A stretch of 64,000 nucleotides of DNA from Alligator mississippiensis (lineage: Eukaryota > Chordata > Crocodylia > Alligatoridae). The notes beneath the pieces were generated by a model that did no database searches, had not been told where the DNA came from, and saw only the letters and a list, made by a program, of their open reading frames with translations. This document shows, one piece after another, positions 32,251 through 43,549 of the stretch (within the stretch, counting starts at the first letter, position 1; every line of letters begins with the position of its first letter). The stretch covers positions 3,115,001-3,179,000 of the forward strand of contig NC_081828.1 in assembly GCF_030867095.1 (NCBI RefSeq). Reading direction: 5' to 3'. A program made the translations under genes and the position numbers.

Positions 32251-34069
32251 GCTTAAAACCCCCTGAGACGTGCCGCTGCTTTGAGGACGGCGCCCATCGG
32301 GTGCTCAGCCCCGCTGTGCGTCCCGTCCTTATTTCAGGGCCTCCGCGGGAGCCGAGCTCCTGCCAATCTAGGCCCGCAGCTGTTTCAGAGGTGGCAGAGG
32401 CAGCGGGAAATCGAATCCAGATGCTCCCAGACAAGTCACCTCTGCCTGGAAGGGATCAGATGCAAAAATTTACAACAATTCAAATGATGTTTCCATTTCG
32501 AAATTTGGGGAAAGGGAATTTTTTTTTGGTTTTCCATCCTTTCTTCAAGTTTTCAGGGTTTTGGAGGATGGAAAGATTGTGATTGTGAAATGGGGCCTGT
32601 GGTGTGGGAGCCGTGTGCTCCCGGTCTCGGCCATGCTTCCTGCTCCCATGATGCTCCCGGGTCCGCGCCCTTCCTTGGTGGAGACGCGTCTGTGCGGCAC
32701 TGCGCAGCGATGGTGCCCGGTCCGTCGGAGGAGTGGGAGCTCTTGCGGGGGGTCGCGGTGGTGACCTTTCCACAGCAAAACCCTCGGAGGTTTCACTTGC
32801 AAACCAAAGATGTGCCCGTTTCCAGCCGTGGGCAATTCTTTTATATTTTTTCCCCCTTTAACAGAAATCAGGCCTTTTCATGAAAAACAAAGGCCCGGCT
32901 GTCCATGAATGTTTTGCCTCCGACCACCATGGACTGTAGCGGCGGACGCTACGGGGAGAGGACTTCTGCTGAAGCCAGCGGCAAAGACTTGAAGTCCACG
33001 TCCACTAGACCCGGATCGAACCTGAACCCCTACCCGCTGCGGCCTGCGTTTTCGGCATCATTCGAAAGCGAAGGGTTTGCTGCAACCCGGGCATACTGGT
33101 CGTTAATGCCCCGGTCTTCATACAGGCAGGAGGTGCGTGGTCTCGCTTGCAACCAGCTTGCTGGAAATGCCGTGCGGTGTTCGTAAGCGCGTTGCATGTA
33201 ACGTTTGACGGACATTTGATCCCCAAGGTGGTGGTGAGTGGAGCCCACGGATAGATCGCTCCGACCGCTATCGCTGGGAGCACGGCAGGTGCTACGGGGT
33301 GCTTTGTGGTTTGAAAATCTCCGGGCCAGGATGGGGGCCGAGCCCTTCTGGAAAGGCAGCTGGTGCTGTGCTGCGTGCAGGAGCTCTGCAGAAAGGTCAG
33401 CGTGACAGCAGGGCGCCGAATCCCGACTCTCGAGCAGCGTCTGTGGTTTGCACGAAGATAATTAGCATCTTTTTTAAGTTACCAAAGCCCATGACATCTT
33501 CACAGTTCCCCTTCGGAGCCAAGCTCAGCACTTCCAGCACGAAGGAAATCGGGGTTGTTCGACGCCACCTGTTTTCCATAAAGCCCCGATGGCGGGCGGC
33601 GGCGCTGCTGATCCCGGCGCGGAGTCCTTTGTCGGTTGACTCTTCCCTCCTTTCACCTGAGGTTGCTGTGGAGCCGATCAGCGTGCCCGCTGGCGCTCTT
33701 CCCGTCTTGTGGCATTTCCCCAAGATCGCTAGCTGTATTTAAAAAAGCACATAAGGGGAGGCAAGAGATCTGCAGCCAGCTCTTTTTGGACTCTCGGGGT
33801 GAAAATGAACGCTGGGTTTAAAATATTTTCTCCTTGCCTATGTTGTCTATCGACCTCTTTTCTTATTAGATACTAAACAAGCCCATCCTTGCTCTTGTTC
33901 TCGTCTGCATACTGACTGCCACGGGCAATGTATGGACTTGATGGAGACCAAAAAGGGATTGGGGATTTATATCCAGAAGACCCAGTGATGGACAACGAGC
34001 AGGTCCTCGAGAATGAGGAACTTCACGTTGTTGCTGGGGCCAAGGCCAGGAGCTGCCTCCATAGTGCCT
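32251..34069. other. No gene seen; AT-rich patches
   Basis: AT-rich patches occur at 32460-32580 and 33450-33500 (GATAATTAGCATCTTTTTTA). A weak MIR-like string lies near 32385 (GGTGGCAGAGGCAGC). No exon recognised. Confidence 0.5.
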
Positions 34070-34450
34070 TCAGGAGAAGTGGGTGAGCTATCTGCAGGCT
34101 TGTGGGAGCTGCAGTCTAGCTGCGGGCAGCGGGGAGCCCGGAGGACCGGGCCAGCTGACGGAGAGAACTGGCTGGCCGCAGTGAGTTAAAAGGTCCCAGG
34201 GAAGGAAGAGCTGGAGAGAGCCAGGAAGTGCTCCATGTACGGATGATGCTCCTTTTGGGTTCTGGAGGACGGATGGATGTGAGGGGTCCTGTGGGGCCCG
34301 TGTGCCCAGAAAATAAAGGACTGTGCTGAGTTTAAAGACTTTATAAGAGACTTGAATTGAGCTAAGTGATCCCCCAACCTGCTACAAGGACCCAGTGTGT
34401 CATCTTCCATCCTGTCTCAAAGGGTGGAGGGGATCGCACGCGTCCTGTGC
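34070..34450 (+). mobile_element. Possible LTR remnant
   Basis: AAAATAAAGGACTGTGCTGA at 34309 followed by GTTTAAAGACTTTATAAGAG resembles the poly(A)-signal/R region seen in solo LTRs. The upstream 200 bp are GC-rich and could be the U3 part. No internal coding region, primer site or clear TG...CA termini were found, so this is a weak call. Confidence 0.25.
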
Positions 34451-35064
34451 TCGTGGTCACCCCTGCAGAGCAGCAGACGGGCACACCTCGGATTTTGGAA
34501 AGGCGGATGCAGGGCGCGAGGTTCATCGTCACTTGGAGCACAACACACATGTCTCTCCAGGCATCAAGAAACTGGAAGCTTTCGTCCTATGCTGGGCACC
34601 TAGGACTGTATTATTCAGTTGAAGCTTGATACAAAAACAAATGCAATTTTATTGGAACATGCATTCATTTGCTATCTCCTATCTGTATAAAAAAACCCAC
34701 TGAAAAATGGGCAAAATGATGCAAAGAGGCTGTTTCTGGTAGTCCTGTTGTCATTGGAGTTAAACGTCCATCTCTCTCGGATTCACACAACTAAATCGAG
34801 CCTTCCTGTGCATGTTGACCGTGCTTCCTGGGAACATATCTGCACACCTGAGCTGACTTCCGCTGAAGGGACGTTTCTAGCTAGCGGTCAAGCCGGTCAG
34901 CAGGGCTGTGAAATAGGAGCTACCTTGTCGGGGGGAGCGAAGAGACTGCAGAAGCAAGGATAACTCCACACCAAGACCGGTAAAAAAGGAGAGAGGGTCG
35001 TTAACACCTGTAGAGTGAAGAGTTTAGCAGGAATGGAGGTAGATGATGATAACGAGCTGTGAAG
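34451..35064. other. No gene seen
   Basis: Lower-GC sequence with no recognised element. Confidence 0.5.
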
Positions 35065-35245
35065 TCAAGTGACTCTGGAAGACTTCCAAAAGGCTTTTAA
35101 TCTAGTATCCCATGATATCCTGGTGGGGGTCTGTGCTTGGACCCATGTTTTCAATGTCTTTATCGCTGATTTGGATGTGGGGGTGAAAAGCTCGCGGGCT
35201 AAGTTTGCGGACGACACCAAGTTATGGGGCAGGGTGGCCCATAAC
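35065..35245 (+). mobile_element. CR1 reverse-transcriptase fragment with internal deletion
   Basis: One open stretch encodes DFQKAFNLVSHDIL, jumps to VFNVFIADLD, and ends with KFADDTKLWG. The region between the DFxKAF block and the LFNIF block, normally including the VPQGSVLGP motif, is missing. It is noncoding today. Confidence 0.88.
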
Positions 35246-36259
35246 TGCCCCCGATCCGTGCCACGCACCCGTGTGGGGCTGGGTTTTGCTACTCGCCCCC
35301 AAGTTCCTCATCACGGCACCTGGGCAGAGCCTGGTTTTATGCCATCTGCAATCAGAGGGGCCCATGCAGCTGGTCTGAGGCACCCCCCGAGCCCAGTCCT
35401 GCTGGCAGTGGGGCTACGTGGTGCACAGCCCTAAAACCCTCCCCGGAGGCTGGGCTAGGGATGCTGCTGCCACCGCCGGAGCCAGCTGCCCCCCAGCTTG
35501 GACACGCCTGAGCAAACTGCCTGCTTCCTTCGGCCCCTCTGCACATTGGGTTCAGCCACCAGCAAGTCCCGGCTCCCCGAGGTCTCCGTGCACCCAGCGC
35601 TCCAGGCCGCTACGCTAGCAGGCAGGATCCGTGGGTCTGCCAGGAGATGAACAGGGCAGTGGCCCCAGGCAGCCGAAGTGGCCGTGCTGCAGGGGAACGG
35701 GCTTGTCCGTTGCATGCAAGCCACCCACGCGGTGGGCTGCTGCCAGGCCCGGGAGCCCTGGCGGCTCCAGTGTCTGGCTGCCTGCTGGCAGGGCGGCTGC
35801 CTCCCCTTGCACGTCCCCTGCTTCCACGCGTGTGCATGCAACGGAGACGTGCCACGCTTCGTCTGGGGGCTATCTGCTCCCACGCTGGATCCACGAGCAC
35901 GGAGGGCCACGCCGGTGATGGGAGAGGCGCAGCGGTACGAGCCCGTTTGTGGCCCGGGGGCTGTGAGCTGGGCTGGATCTCGGTGCTCCAGCGCTGCTTT
36001 GAGACCCAAGCCCCGGCTGTCGCCAGCTCGTGAAAAACCGTCCAGCTGTTTTCATGAGAGTTCAGGGTCCCGACCTCGCTCAGCCAACTACCCAGCAAAG
36101 CTGCACCCTCCTTGCACGTGATGTGCCTCCCTTCCTGCAGCGCGGGTGCGGAGCTGATAAGCTGCTGCGATGCTCCACCCCAGAGCTGGCCGCATGTCGG
36201 TCACGAGGGTGCTTTGAGGCTCTCTGACACCACGGGGCCTGTCCCACTGAAGTCCCTCG
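35246..36259. other. No gene seen
   Basis: GC-rich. Overlapping frames up to 184 codons show no domain. Confidence 0.5.
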
Positions 36260-36320
36260 TTATAATTAATGATAATAACTGCAACAATATTGTTGCTATT
36301 ATTGTTATTATTGTTGCTGT
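36260..36320. repeat. TTATTG-type low-complexity tract
   Basis: Irregular units of TTATTG and ATAATAAC make a 60-bp simple AT-rich tract. Confidence 0.75.
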
Positions 36321-36439
36321 GGTGAGTATTCCCTTAAAGCAGCTCCAAAGGTGTTTTTCGGCAGCTGCAGAGGGCTGCTGTGGCCGGCTCGGTCTCTTCG
36401 CCAGCTCCGCTCTGCACCCCAGACGCTGGTCGTCTCCCC

Positions 36440-36715
36440 AAGAAATGCCCTGTCCTGGGCCGGACCCCAGGCCCGTCGTGCCCAGTGTCCAGGGGTTGCA
36501 CAGGCAGAGAGCGGAGGCCGGATGGGAGAGTGACCTGGCTCTGAGCAGGGTTTTCCCCGGTTCCTCGCTCCCATTTGCAGCCTCCAGCATTGATGGTCCA
36601 GGAAATGCTGATGGGGAGGCCGTGCCCCTCGCTCCCGTGCTCAAGGGCTCCTGCTGCCCCTTTCCTCCAAAACCGCGCCAGTCCCTTTTGTCTCTTCCCC
36701 ACGAGCAGCTTCAGT
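36440..36715 (-). mobile_element. CR1-like 3' end, second subfamily, copy A
   Basis: GGGTTTTCCCCGGTTCCTCG, TTTGCAGCCTCCAGCATTGA, GAGGCCGTGCCCCTCGCTCC and TGCCCCTTTCCTCC are shared with the copies at 43550 (same strand) and 44570 (opposite strand). Confidence 0.7.
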
Positions 36716-37329
36716 TAGACCCCTGGGTGGGCGCGGGAATCAATAAATCGAGCGGAGAGAGCTGCCGGGGGTGCGGTGAGGCCCCGTTTCCGCCCTTTCC
36801 CAGCCAGATCCAAATGCTGCTTTATTGAACCTGAGGCTGGGTCGCACGAGATCCTCGGAGGTGTTCCCCAGCCTTGACGCCGGCCTGGCTTGGCCATCCT
36901 GCCGCCCCGAAAATGAACATTTCTCCTCCCAGAGCTTGCAGCCAGATGCGATAGAGCCCTGCAAAACCCGCAGCCGTGGAAAGGGAGAGGATCCTCCGCT
37001 TAGGCTCCACGGCCCTCCTCTTTGCATCACTGTCCGTTCGCCTGGCATGTTGCCCCCCAGTCCTTTCAAGCCGATCCCTGCCCAAGCACCGTGCAGGCAG
37101 AGCCCTGTCGCTGCCCTGGGCTTTGGGGGTCTCTTGGCTTCTTACTAGCTGGCTGGGACGTGGCTGCGCCCCCACGCCAGCCAGGGTCAGCGATGGCTCG
37201 GGGCCCTGGGGTGGAGGACGGCTGCCTCTGGAGGTCCAGCAGGGCTTGCCCACGGTGGGATTTTGCTGCCAGCGTCCAGGCGGCTCTTTCCGAAAGCCCA
37301 GTCTCTAGGGAGAGCAGCCAGTGCGGCTG
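36716..37329. other. No gene seen
   Basis: GC-rich with composition-driven frames. No repeat recognised. Confidence 0.5.
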
Positions 37330-37412
37330 GCGTGCTACACCCACGGCTTGGCGTGCTACTTGCACGGCCCGGCACACTACACCCATGGCCTGCATGCTAC
37401 TTGCACGGCGTG
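37330..37412. repeat. 21-bp minisatellite with 42-bp higher-order period
   Basis: Four units at 37330, 37351, 37372 and 37393 (the last 20 bp). Units 1 and 3 share CTACACCCAYGGC and units 2 and 4 share GCTACTTGCACGG, so the true period is an alternating 42-bp dimer. Confidence 0.9.
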
Positions 37413-37444
37413 CTGCACCTGGCGTGATCCTCGTCTCCTCGTGC

Positions 37445-37595
37445 TCCCATCAGTCACTTAGATTGGAAGTGTTTTGGGCCGGGGGCCATATTATTATTAG
37501 TTGTTTTGGTCTGTGTTTGTACAGCGCCTAGCGCGGGCCGGGTTTTGGGCTCGGATCGGTGCATTTAGGCACGGCCCCTAGTGCCAATAATTACA
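37445..37595 (+). mobile_element. L2/MIR-type 3' tail
   Basis: GGTCTGTGTTTGTACAGCGC then CTAGCGCGGG and TAGTGCCAATAATTACAG match the 3' tail shared by old LINE2/MIR-type elements (TTTGTACAGCGCCTAGCAC...). Confidence 0.65.
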
Positions 37596-37599
37596 GTGG

Positions 37600-38050
37600 T
37601 ACCTGGGAATATTGGGCATCATTTGTCGGAAAAAGTTGATGCTTAGCCCTGGGTGTGGTGAAGCCCTTGAAAACACGACCCCTGAGGTGTCCACGCAGAA
37701 GGCAGCTCCGTGGGACCCCGGCCTCGCTCCGGGCAGCGTCACCGTGTCCTTCCAAGCCGATCTCAGGAGTCTGGCGGGGTGGCGCGTGGGTTGTAACGCT
37801 CGTGGTGCCATGCTCTTTGCGTAGTCGGAGTGACGGATACGTGTAATCTGTGTTCACTACTCAGAGATGTTTGTATATACTGTGTAAAGAAAAAAATGAG
37901 ATGACGAGCAAAATGGTACCAATTCTGATGTCTTTTTAGTATTTTCTATGGAATGTTGTATTATTCCTTTGTGAGGCCTCTCTTGGAGGTCATTTTGAGC
38001 TTTTTGTTACCATCTGGTTTTCTAATAAAATGTTTTTAAGAAAAAAAAAA
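37600..38050 (+). other. Orphan 3'-UTR-like block
   Basis: From about 37830 the DNA turns AT-rich and nonrepetitive (TTTGTATATACTGTGTAAAG, GATGTCTTTTTAGTATTTTC, GAATGTTGTATTATTCC) and ends in TCTAATAAAATGTTTTTAAG plus an A run. This has the texture of a genuine plus-strand 3' UTR end. No coding exon was found upstream. It may be the last exon of a gene whose other exons I could not see (MAST2 would be the expected neighbour), a noncoding RNA, or a retrocopy of a 3' UTR given the A run. Confidence 0.4.
38024..38029 (+). terminator. Candidate poly(A) signal AATAAA
   Basis: The hexamer is followed by TGTTTTTAAG, a run of at least 10 A at 38041-38050, and then a GT/G-rich stretch (GGTGGCGTGGGTGG near 38063-38076). 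Confidence 0.5.
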
Positions 38051-38924
38051 GCTTGAATCCGGCGGTGGCGTGGGTGGAAATCCCGGGAACCGCAGGGCAC
38101 GAGCATCCGGCACCAGAGCTTGCTTAGGATCTGTCTGGAAGGCCGTGTCCCACAGCCCCACCGGCAAAGCTGCCAGCTAACCAGGGCAGGTGAGACGTGC
38201 CTTCCCCCCAAGCCCTAAGACCCCCGTGCACCTCTCACTGGGAATCGGGACGGCCTTAAGGACACTATCCTACAAGGATGTCCAACATCTAAGTCCCCCC
38301 GCATCGAACCGCGGGCTCCTCCTGGCACCGTGAGCTGTCTCTGGCTCGGGGGCAGGTAGCAAAAGGCCGAGGGGTCCAGAAACCCCGGGTGCTGCTGAGC
38401 AATGAGGGACGTGGTAGCTGCGTGGGGGGCAGGGGGTCACGGATAGAGGCTAGATGCAGCCTGTCGGCACCAGTTGGGCAGCTCTGCTATAACGCACACG
38501 GGCATATAAGAATATATTCCTATAGGTCTTGGTCTCTTGTGTGTTCGTAGCCAGGTGATCCCGGCCCCGAGGCATTTGCCGTGAAGATAGACGAGACGGG
38601 TGAAGTTGGAGGCACGCTCAGCTGCTGCGTGTGCATCTGCACGTGCACATGAGCAGGTGTGCGCCCAAGCTGCTCCAGACACGGGCGCAGCCGCGCGCTC
38701 CCATGTGTGACTAGCGGAGCACGCTGGGCCCGATCCTCAAGTCGCTGTCATGCGCACACCTCCCACAATCCTGTTCCCGGCTGTGGGAATGTGGAATTCC
38801 CCCTCTCCCTCCCGGCACAGCCCAGGGCTGGAGCAAAGCCCATGTGAATGGTATGCAATGATGTTCCCATCTGCGCTCCCGCTGGCGTCTCTCCCGGGAC
38901 GAAAGCAGACCCGTTTCCATAAGA
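38051..38924. other. No gene seen
   Basis: No recognised exon or repeat. Confidence 0.5.
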
Positions 38925-39000
38925 CCGTCAGCGGTGCCTGGCTGCGTCAGGCCAATGGTCCATCTAGCCCGGCGTCCACCTCCGGCAGCGGCGGGGGGGA
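38925..39000 (-). mobile_element. CR1-like 3' terminus, second subfamily
   Basis: GCTGCGTCAGGCCAATGGTC and CATCTAGCCCGGCGTCCACC is the characteristic 3' terminus of a CR1-type LINE common in turtles and crocodilians, read leftwards. Confidence 0.75.
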
Positions 39001-39892
39001 CGCTAGTGCAGCCTGGAGGCAGCCGAGGCTGTGTTGGAGCGCCTGTTAACACATGGCTGCATTTGAGCTCGAGCGTCCAGCCTTGTCCGGGCCTGGTCTC
39101 CCATTCGCATCGGAGGAGCGTTCTCGCCCCCTCCACCTCCCATCTGACGGGTCTGATTCAGGTCCCATGGGGTTTCATGCTGGTTGGAGCCCGGGGACCC
39201 CCCCCCCACCCCACTCAGCATCAGTAGAAAAACAGACCCCAATGTGAACGCCCAAAGACTGCACCTATCCTCCTGTGTCCCGCTGACTTGGAGGAGGGGT
39301 CCTCACTCCCCTCCCCTGCTACTTTCTAACCCCTGGCTGCTAAGCCCTGCTGAGCTTCTGGCCTATGGCAAATGGTCCCTTCTGACCCAGACATGTATGA
39401 ACTAATGAATGCATCGGTAGGTCTCTTCTGTTTCCATGATAGCACGGACACGCGTGCTGCGCTGTTCCTAGCACCTGCATCTGTGCCAGGCTCCCATGTG
39501 GTCAGAAACCCCTTTTGCAACGTCCTGCATCCACTCAACAGGTTTGAATGAAGGCCCTGGTCCCTCACCCTGGCTGCCAGGACCTGTCGAGTCCCCATGT
39601 TGTACATGCCTATGGGGAGAAATGCAGCCAAATTGCCTTTCAGTGGTGTGCACATGCAGGTGGGGGTGGCAGAGGGACTCCCACGAGGGTGTGGTGTTAT
39701 CACGGTGGTCATGGGTCAGCCCTGTGTGGGGCACGTGGAGCCCAGGCTTTCTTTGACAGAGCCCCCCGTCAGAGAGCAGGGGGCTGAGTGGACGCAGGAT
39801 CAGGGCACCTGAAGATATGGACCGAGGAGATTGAAAATGAGATGGATCGGGCCGAAAGGAAGCTCTCCCCTCCACTTATTTCATGGAAGGAA
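39001..39892. other. No gene seen
   Basis: No recognised exon or repeat. A C9 run lies near 39200. Confidence 0.5.
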
Positions 39893-39998
39893 GAGAGGTG
39901 TGGGGAGGTGCAGTGTCTTGCCCAAGGTCACTCAGGGAGTCAGTGGCAGAGGCAGCAGCTGAGCCCTGGAAGCCCAGTCCACTGCTTCCCCCATGTGA
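39893..39998 (-). mobile_element. MIR-type SINE fragment (reverse)
   Basis: TGTCTTGCCCAAGGTCACTC, GGGAGTCAGTGGCAGAGGCA and GAGCCCTGGAAGCCCAG are the reverse-oriented MIR core. Confidence 0.85.
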
Positions 39999-40477
39999 GC
40001 CCCCTCCCTTAGCTGCATGGAAATGGAAAGTATCATCATTCCTCTTTCTAAACACCTGGGGCGTCCACACTATGAATCCCAGGCCCGGCTCTCGGCCCCG
40101 CGTCTCCATAAGGACAGAGATGAAGGCGAGAAGGGCACCAGGGACGATTCGTGGTACGAAGGGGAGGCTAAAGAGGCCAGACCCGGGCAGGGAGCTGCAG
40201 GAGGGAGCGCTGGGTTGTGCCGGGGTTGGTTGTGTGCCCGGCCACGGCTCTAGTAGCGAGACTGGGCCTCAGCACCATCTAGGTAGGGTTTTGGAGGAGA
40301 TGTGCCATCGCTCCTGGTGCCCCAGGCTCTCAGTGGAGAAGGAGGAGGCATCGCTTTGCTTGTGGCTGGATCATGCCACGTGCGTGGCTGAGGAAAGCCA
40401 GTGAAGGGACCCTCTGGGAAAGGCGGACATGCAAGCTCTTCCACCCACCCGGCACATCATTGCTGTAAAACCCTGAC
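39999..40477. other. No gene seen
   Basis: Nothing recognised between the two MIR fragments. Confidence 0.5.
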
Positions 40478-40612
40478 TAGAGACCTGGGAGCTCGGGGGT
40501 CGGTGCCCGTCCCCGACACTGCCTTCCCTTGCACCCTTGGTCAAGTCACTCCTCTCCCCTGCATACTTTGCCCTCTGTAAAATGAGGGTAATTCCACCAT
40601 CTTGGCTCTTCA
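40478..40612 (+). mobile_element. MIR-type SINE fragment
   Basis: CCCTTGGTCAAGTCACTCCT, then TTTGCCCTCTGTAAAATGAG and GGTAATTCCACC correspond to the MIR core and 3' part. Confidence 0.82.
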
Positions 40613-42239
40613 AGGTCTAATCTCCCAGGGGCCGAGGCTGCCTCCCTGATCTCAGCTGGGCCCTCTCCAGAGTAATCGCAGAGGCCTGCTTTGCGGTCCC
40701 TCAGCCCTGCCGGCGCTGGTCTGGGAGCGCCCCTTCTCCGGCTGGGCCTTTTCGGGAAGGGGTGTCAAAGTCAACTCGACCCTGTCGGAGAAGCCGGGCG
40801 AGCCGAGGCAGAGCCTCCGCTCCAGGTAAAATGCTGTCGAGCTCCGTGGGCTCGGGTGGGCGAGCTTTGGCAGTGCCGCGAGGGGATTCCCGGTGTTTCA
40901 CTCCCATTGCACTCTCCATTGTCGGGGAAGCGCTGCCCACTCGTGCTGCCCTTGCACACAGCTGCTAAGGGAGACTTGCTTCTCAGCGCCGCGGGGGCGG
41001 CTCGGTTGAGGGCTGTTAATACCGGCAGCCACGAGCCAAGCGAGCACCAGACACCCTCCCGGCTCGTGTTCAGGGAAGCGCGCGAGCCGGTCTCCTAGCA
41101 GAGGGGGAAACGACAAGATTTCCCCCGGGTCCAGGTCTGGCCGAGGGAGCTCTGCTTTGGGGGCTTTAACCCCACTCTGCGCAGCCTCCGGCGTTGGCCT
41201 TGGCCGGAGCGGGCAAGGGTCTGTGTTCCTGCTCCCCTTCCCTGCCGGAGCCTCCGTCCTGTTCAGATCTGGCCACGGGCAGCGAGGAGCCTGGTGGTCC
41301 CGACCACGGCCAACGTGGATGTTCAGCCGCACGACAAAGAAACCCCCTGCCCGGGCTGGCCTGGGAAGTGCGAGGGGCATTTTGGTCCTGGCGAACGTGC
41401 CAGGGGTGATGTCCAGCCTGGCTCTGCTCCCACCAATGCCCCCGGTACGTGGGTGCAGCCCTGGCTAGCCCCTGCACTAGGGTCAGTGGCCGCAGTCCTG
41501 CTGCCGCTAGCCACGTGGGTAGCGCAGCAAAGGTCCTCCCGGCGCTGGCTCCGGCCACGGGGATGGGCAAGGACCAAACCCAGGGGCCGACTGGAAAGCA
41601 AAGTGCTTGCAAGGCCGATCTCTGCGGGGAAAGGGCCCATGGCAGAGGAGGGGGGAGGCTGGCAGGCGTTCACAAGCTCTCCCCGCAGGCGTGCGGCCCG
41701 GCGATGACTTCCAGATGGCCGGTGGATGGCCGTTCGTGGACGGACGTCTCCGCGCCTTGTGGGGCCGGCTGCATTTTTTCGGCAGCTGCAGCACGAGAGC
41801 GTCCGATCCAAAGCCAACATCTGTCAGAGGGCGGTTTGGGGGGCGGTGGGGGGACGGGGCTCTCGTTTGATTGCCTCGGCTGGCTGGCCCCACAACAGGA
41901 GCTCTCTATAGGCCTCGCGCTTTCTTCCGCGTCTCCTCCCCTCTCCTCTGATGCCGGTGGAAGGGCAAGGCGCGTTTCCTGCTCGGTGCAGCAACGGCGG
42001 CCAAAAATATTCAGGACGCCGAGTAGGGGCAGGGGCGGCTTTTGCTGCCCCTCCTTGCCAAGGCTTTCATGCCTCCGATAAAGCAGCTTTATGTACACAG
42101 GTGTGGAGAGCTCCCAGCAAGCTGGGCAGCAACCAGGAGCAGCAGGGCGAGGGCGAGGCGAATCCTTCCTTTGCAGCGAGGGGATGAGGAGCCCGGGGTC
42201 AGGAAGGCTTTCCCCTGGCCCAAGGTGGGGGAGTCCTGG
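40613..42239. other. CpG-rich tract, no gene seen
   Basis: Overlapping frames on both strands (up to 210 codons plus at 41449-42081; 165 minus at 41323-41820) with no domain. Confidence 0.5.
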
Positions 42240-42330
42240 GGCACATCCTGCTGGTCCTCTTTGCTAATTATCAATGCATTTAATGACTGTGACATTTCTG
42301 TGTCATGCATAGAGAGGGCCTTTCACCTCC
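42240..42330. promoter_or_regulatory. AT-richer island, candidate conserved noncoding element
   Basis: TTGCTAATTATCAATGCATT, TAATGACTGTGACATTTCTG and TGTCATGCATAG form a short, complex, AT-rich island with a TAATTA homeodomain core and a paired TGACA/TGTCA motif. Unexplained by repeats. Confidence 0.3.
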
Positions 42331-43445
42331 AGTCGGGATGTTGTACAGCTCACACCTACAACACCGGTGTATCGCGGACTCGGCAGCTCTTGCCGGGGCT
42401 GCGTCCGCATTGCCCTGAGCCTTGTGCAATAAGAGCTGCCGATGACCCTATATCACGGGAGCGTGCTAATGCCAGCGCCACAGCTGTATGGCCGCAGGGC
42501 GCTTACCCTAGGGGCACCTCGCCCGCTGTGGGCCACAGTCACGTTGGGACTGTGCCTCCAAGGGCTGGGATCCACCGGGCATGGGCGCCATGAAGACTGT
42601 ATGCATGTAGCTGGAGCCAGGCACCGGCTAAAGCAGATCCCTTGCAGGTCCCTGACGTGCGACAGGCGAGCGTCACGCGGGATCGCCCGGTCCGAGGGCT
42701 CGCGCTGAGCACAGCCAAGGGGTGCAGCCACGTTGCCCTCTGGAAGATGCTGTTGAGAACGGGACCCCCGTTGATGGGTCGAACGTGTGAAGCTCGCTAG
42801 CCGCCGGCTGCAATCTCACAGGTCTCCGTCCAGTGCCGGGATCTCTTCTGATCCATTTGGCCTACAGAGAGCAGGATGCATTTTTTTAAAGGAAAATTTT
42901 TCATCTCCCAGTTCAAATTAGCCAAATCAGTCCCAAATCTGTGTGAATCATCCAAGAACCATATGTGGCCCTGATACCGGCAAGCATCCTCCACCCCACC
43001 TGGGGCTTCAGATACTTTCAAATCCTTTGGCGGGCATCCTACGTGCAGGCCCTCGGGGTTCGGATGCCCCCGAGTTTTGCTTGCTCTCTGCAGTACGGCC
43101 ACAGGCGCAAGCTGGGGGGAGTCTCCCATTTCCATAAAGTGGGTGTGCAGCTGAGATCCTCCCGCTGGAAACTGGGCAGCGCAAGGCTAACTCTGAGGTT
43201 CGCCGAGTCCCAGTGGGCTGGTTTGGGGCACCCCTGGGCAGGAAACCAAGCACGGTGAGACAAAAGGAGCAGGGCGTATGGAAACTGTGCGTCCACCTGC
43301 TCCGCGCCCTCTGAGCGTGAAAGCCAAACAGTTAACTAGGGATAAACTGGCCTGGTTTGGCTTTTACGTACCCCGGGGGAGAGCGGGCAGACACCTGGGA
43401 CCATAGCACGGAGCATCGCTCCACAGGAAGTCCCCCATCCTCTGA
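42331..43445. other. No gene seen
   Basis: An AT-rich patch at 42870-42950 has no recognised origin. Otherwise GC-rich without a recognised exon. Confidence 0.5.
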
Positions 43446-43535
43446 CTTGCCATTTTGTACCCGAAAGTTTGCAAAGGACCATTTTCCAACTATTTAGGTG
43501 GTCTAATAAAAGATATCACATTTACCCAAAGACCC
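43446..43535 (+). repeat. Dispersed repeat P, copy 3
   Basis: ACCCGAAAGTTTGCAAAGGA, TTTCCAACTATTTAGGTGGT and CTAATAAAAGATATCACATT match in order the copies at 6095 and 18665 (reverse). Confidence 0.7.
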
Positions 43536-43549
43536 TGGTCTGCCTGGGG

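Noticed and set aside
33000..33060. GGTTCGATCC-like B-box string on the minus strand (tRNA-like)
   Set aside because: No matching A box, acceptor stem or cloverleaf could be formed around it.
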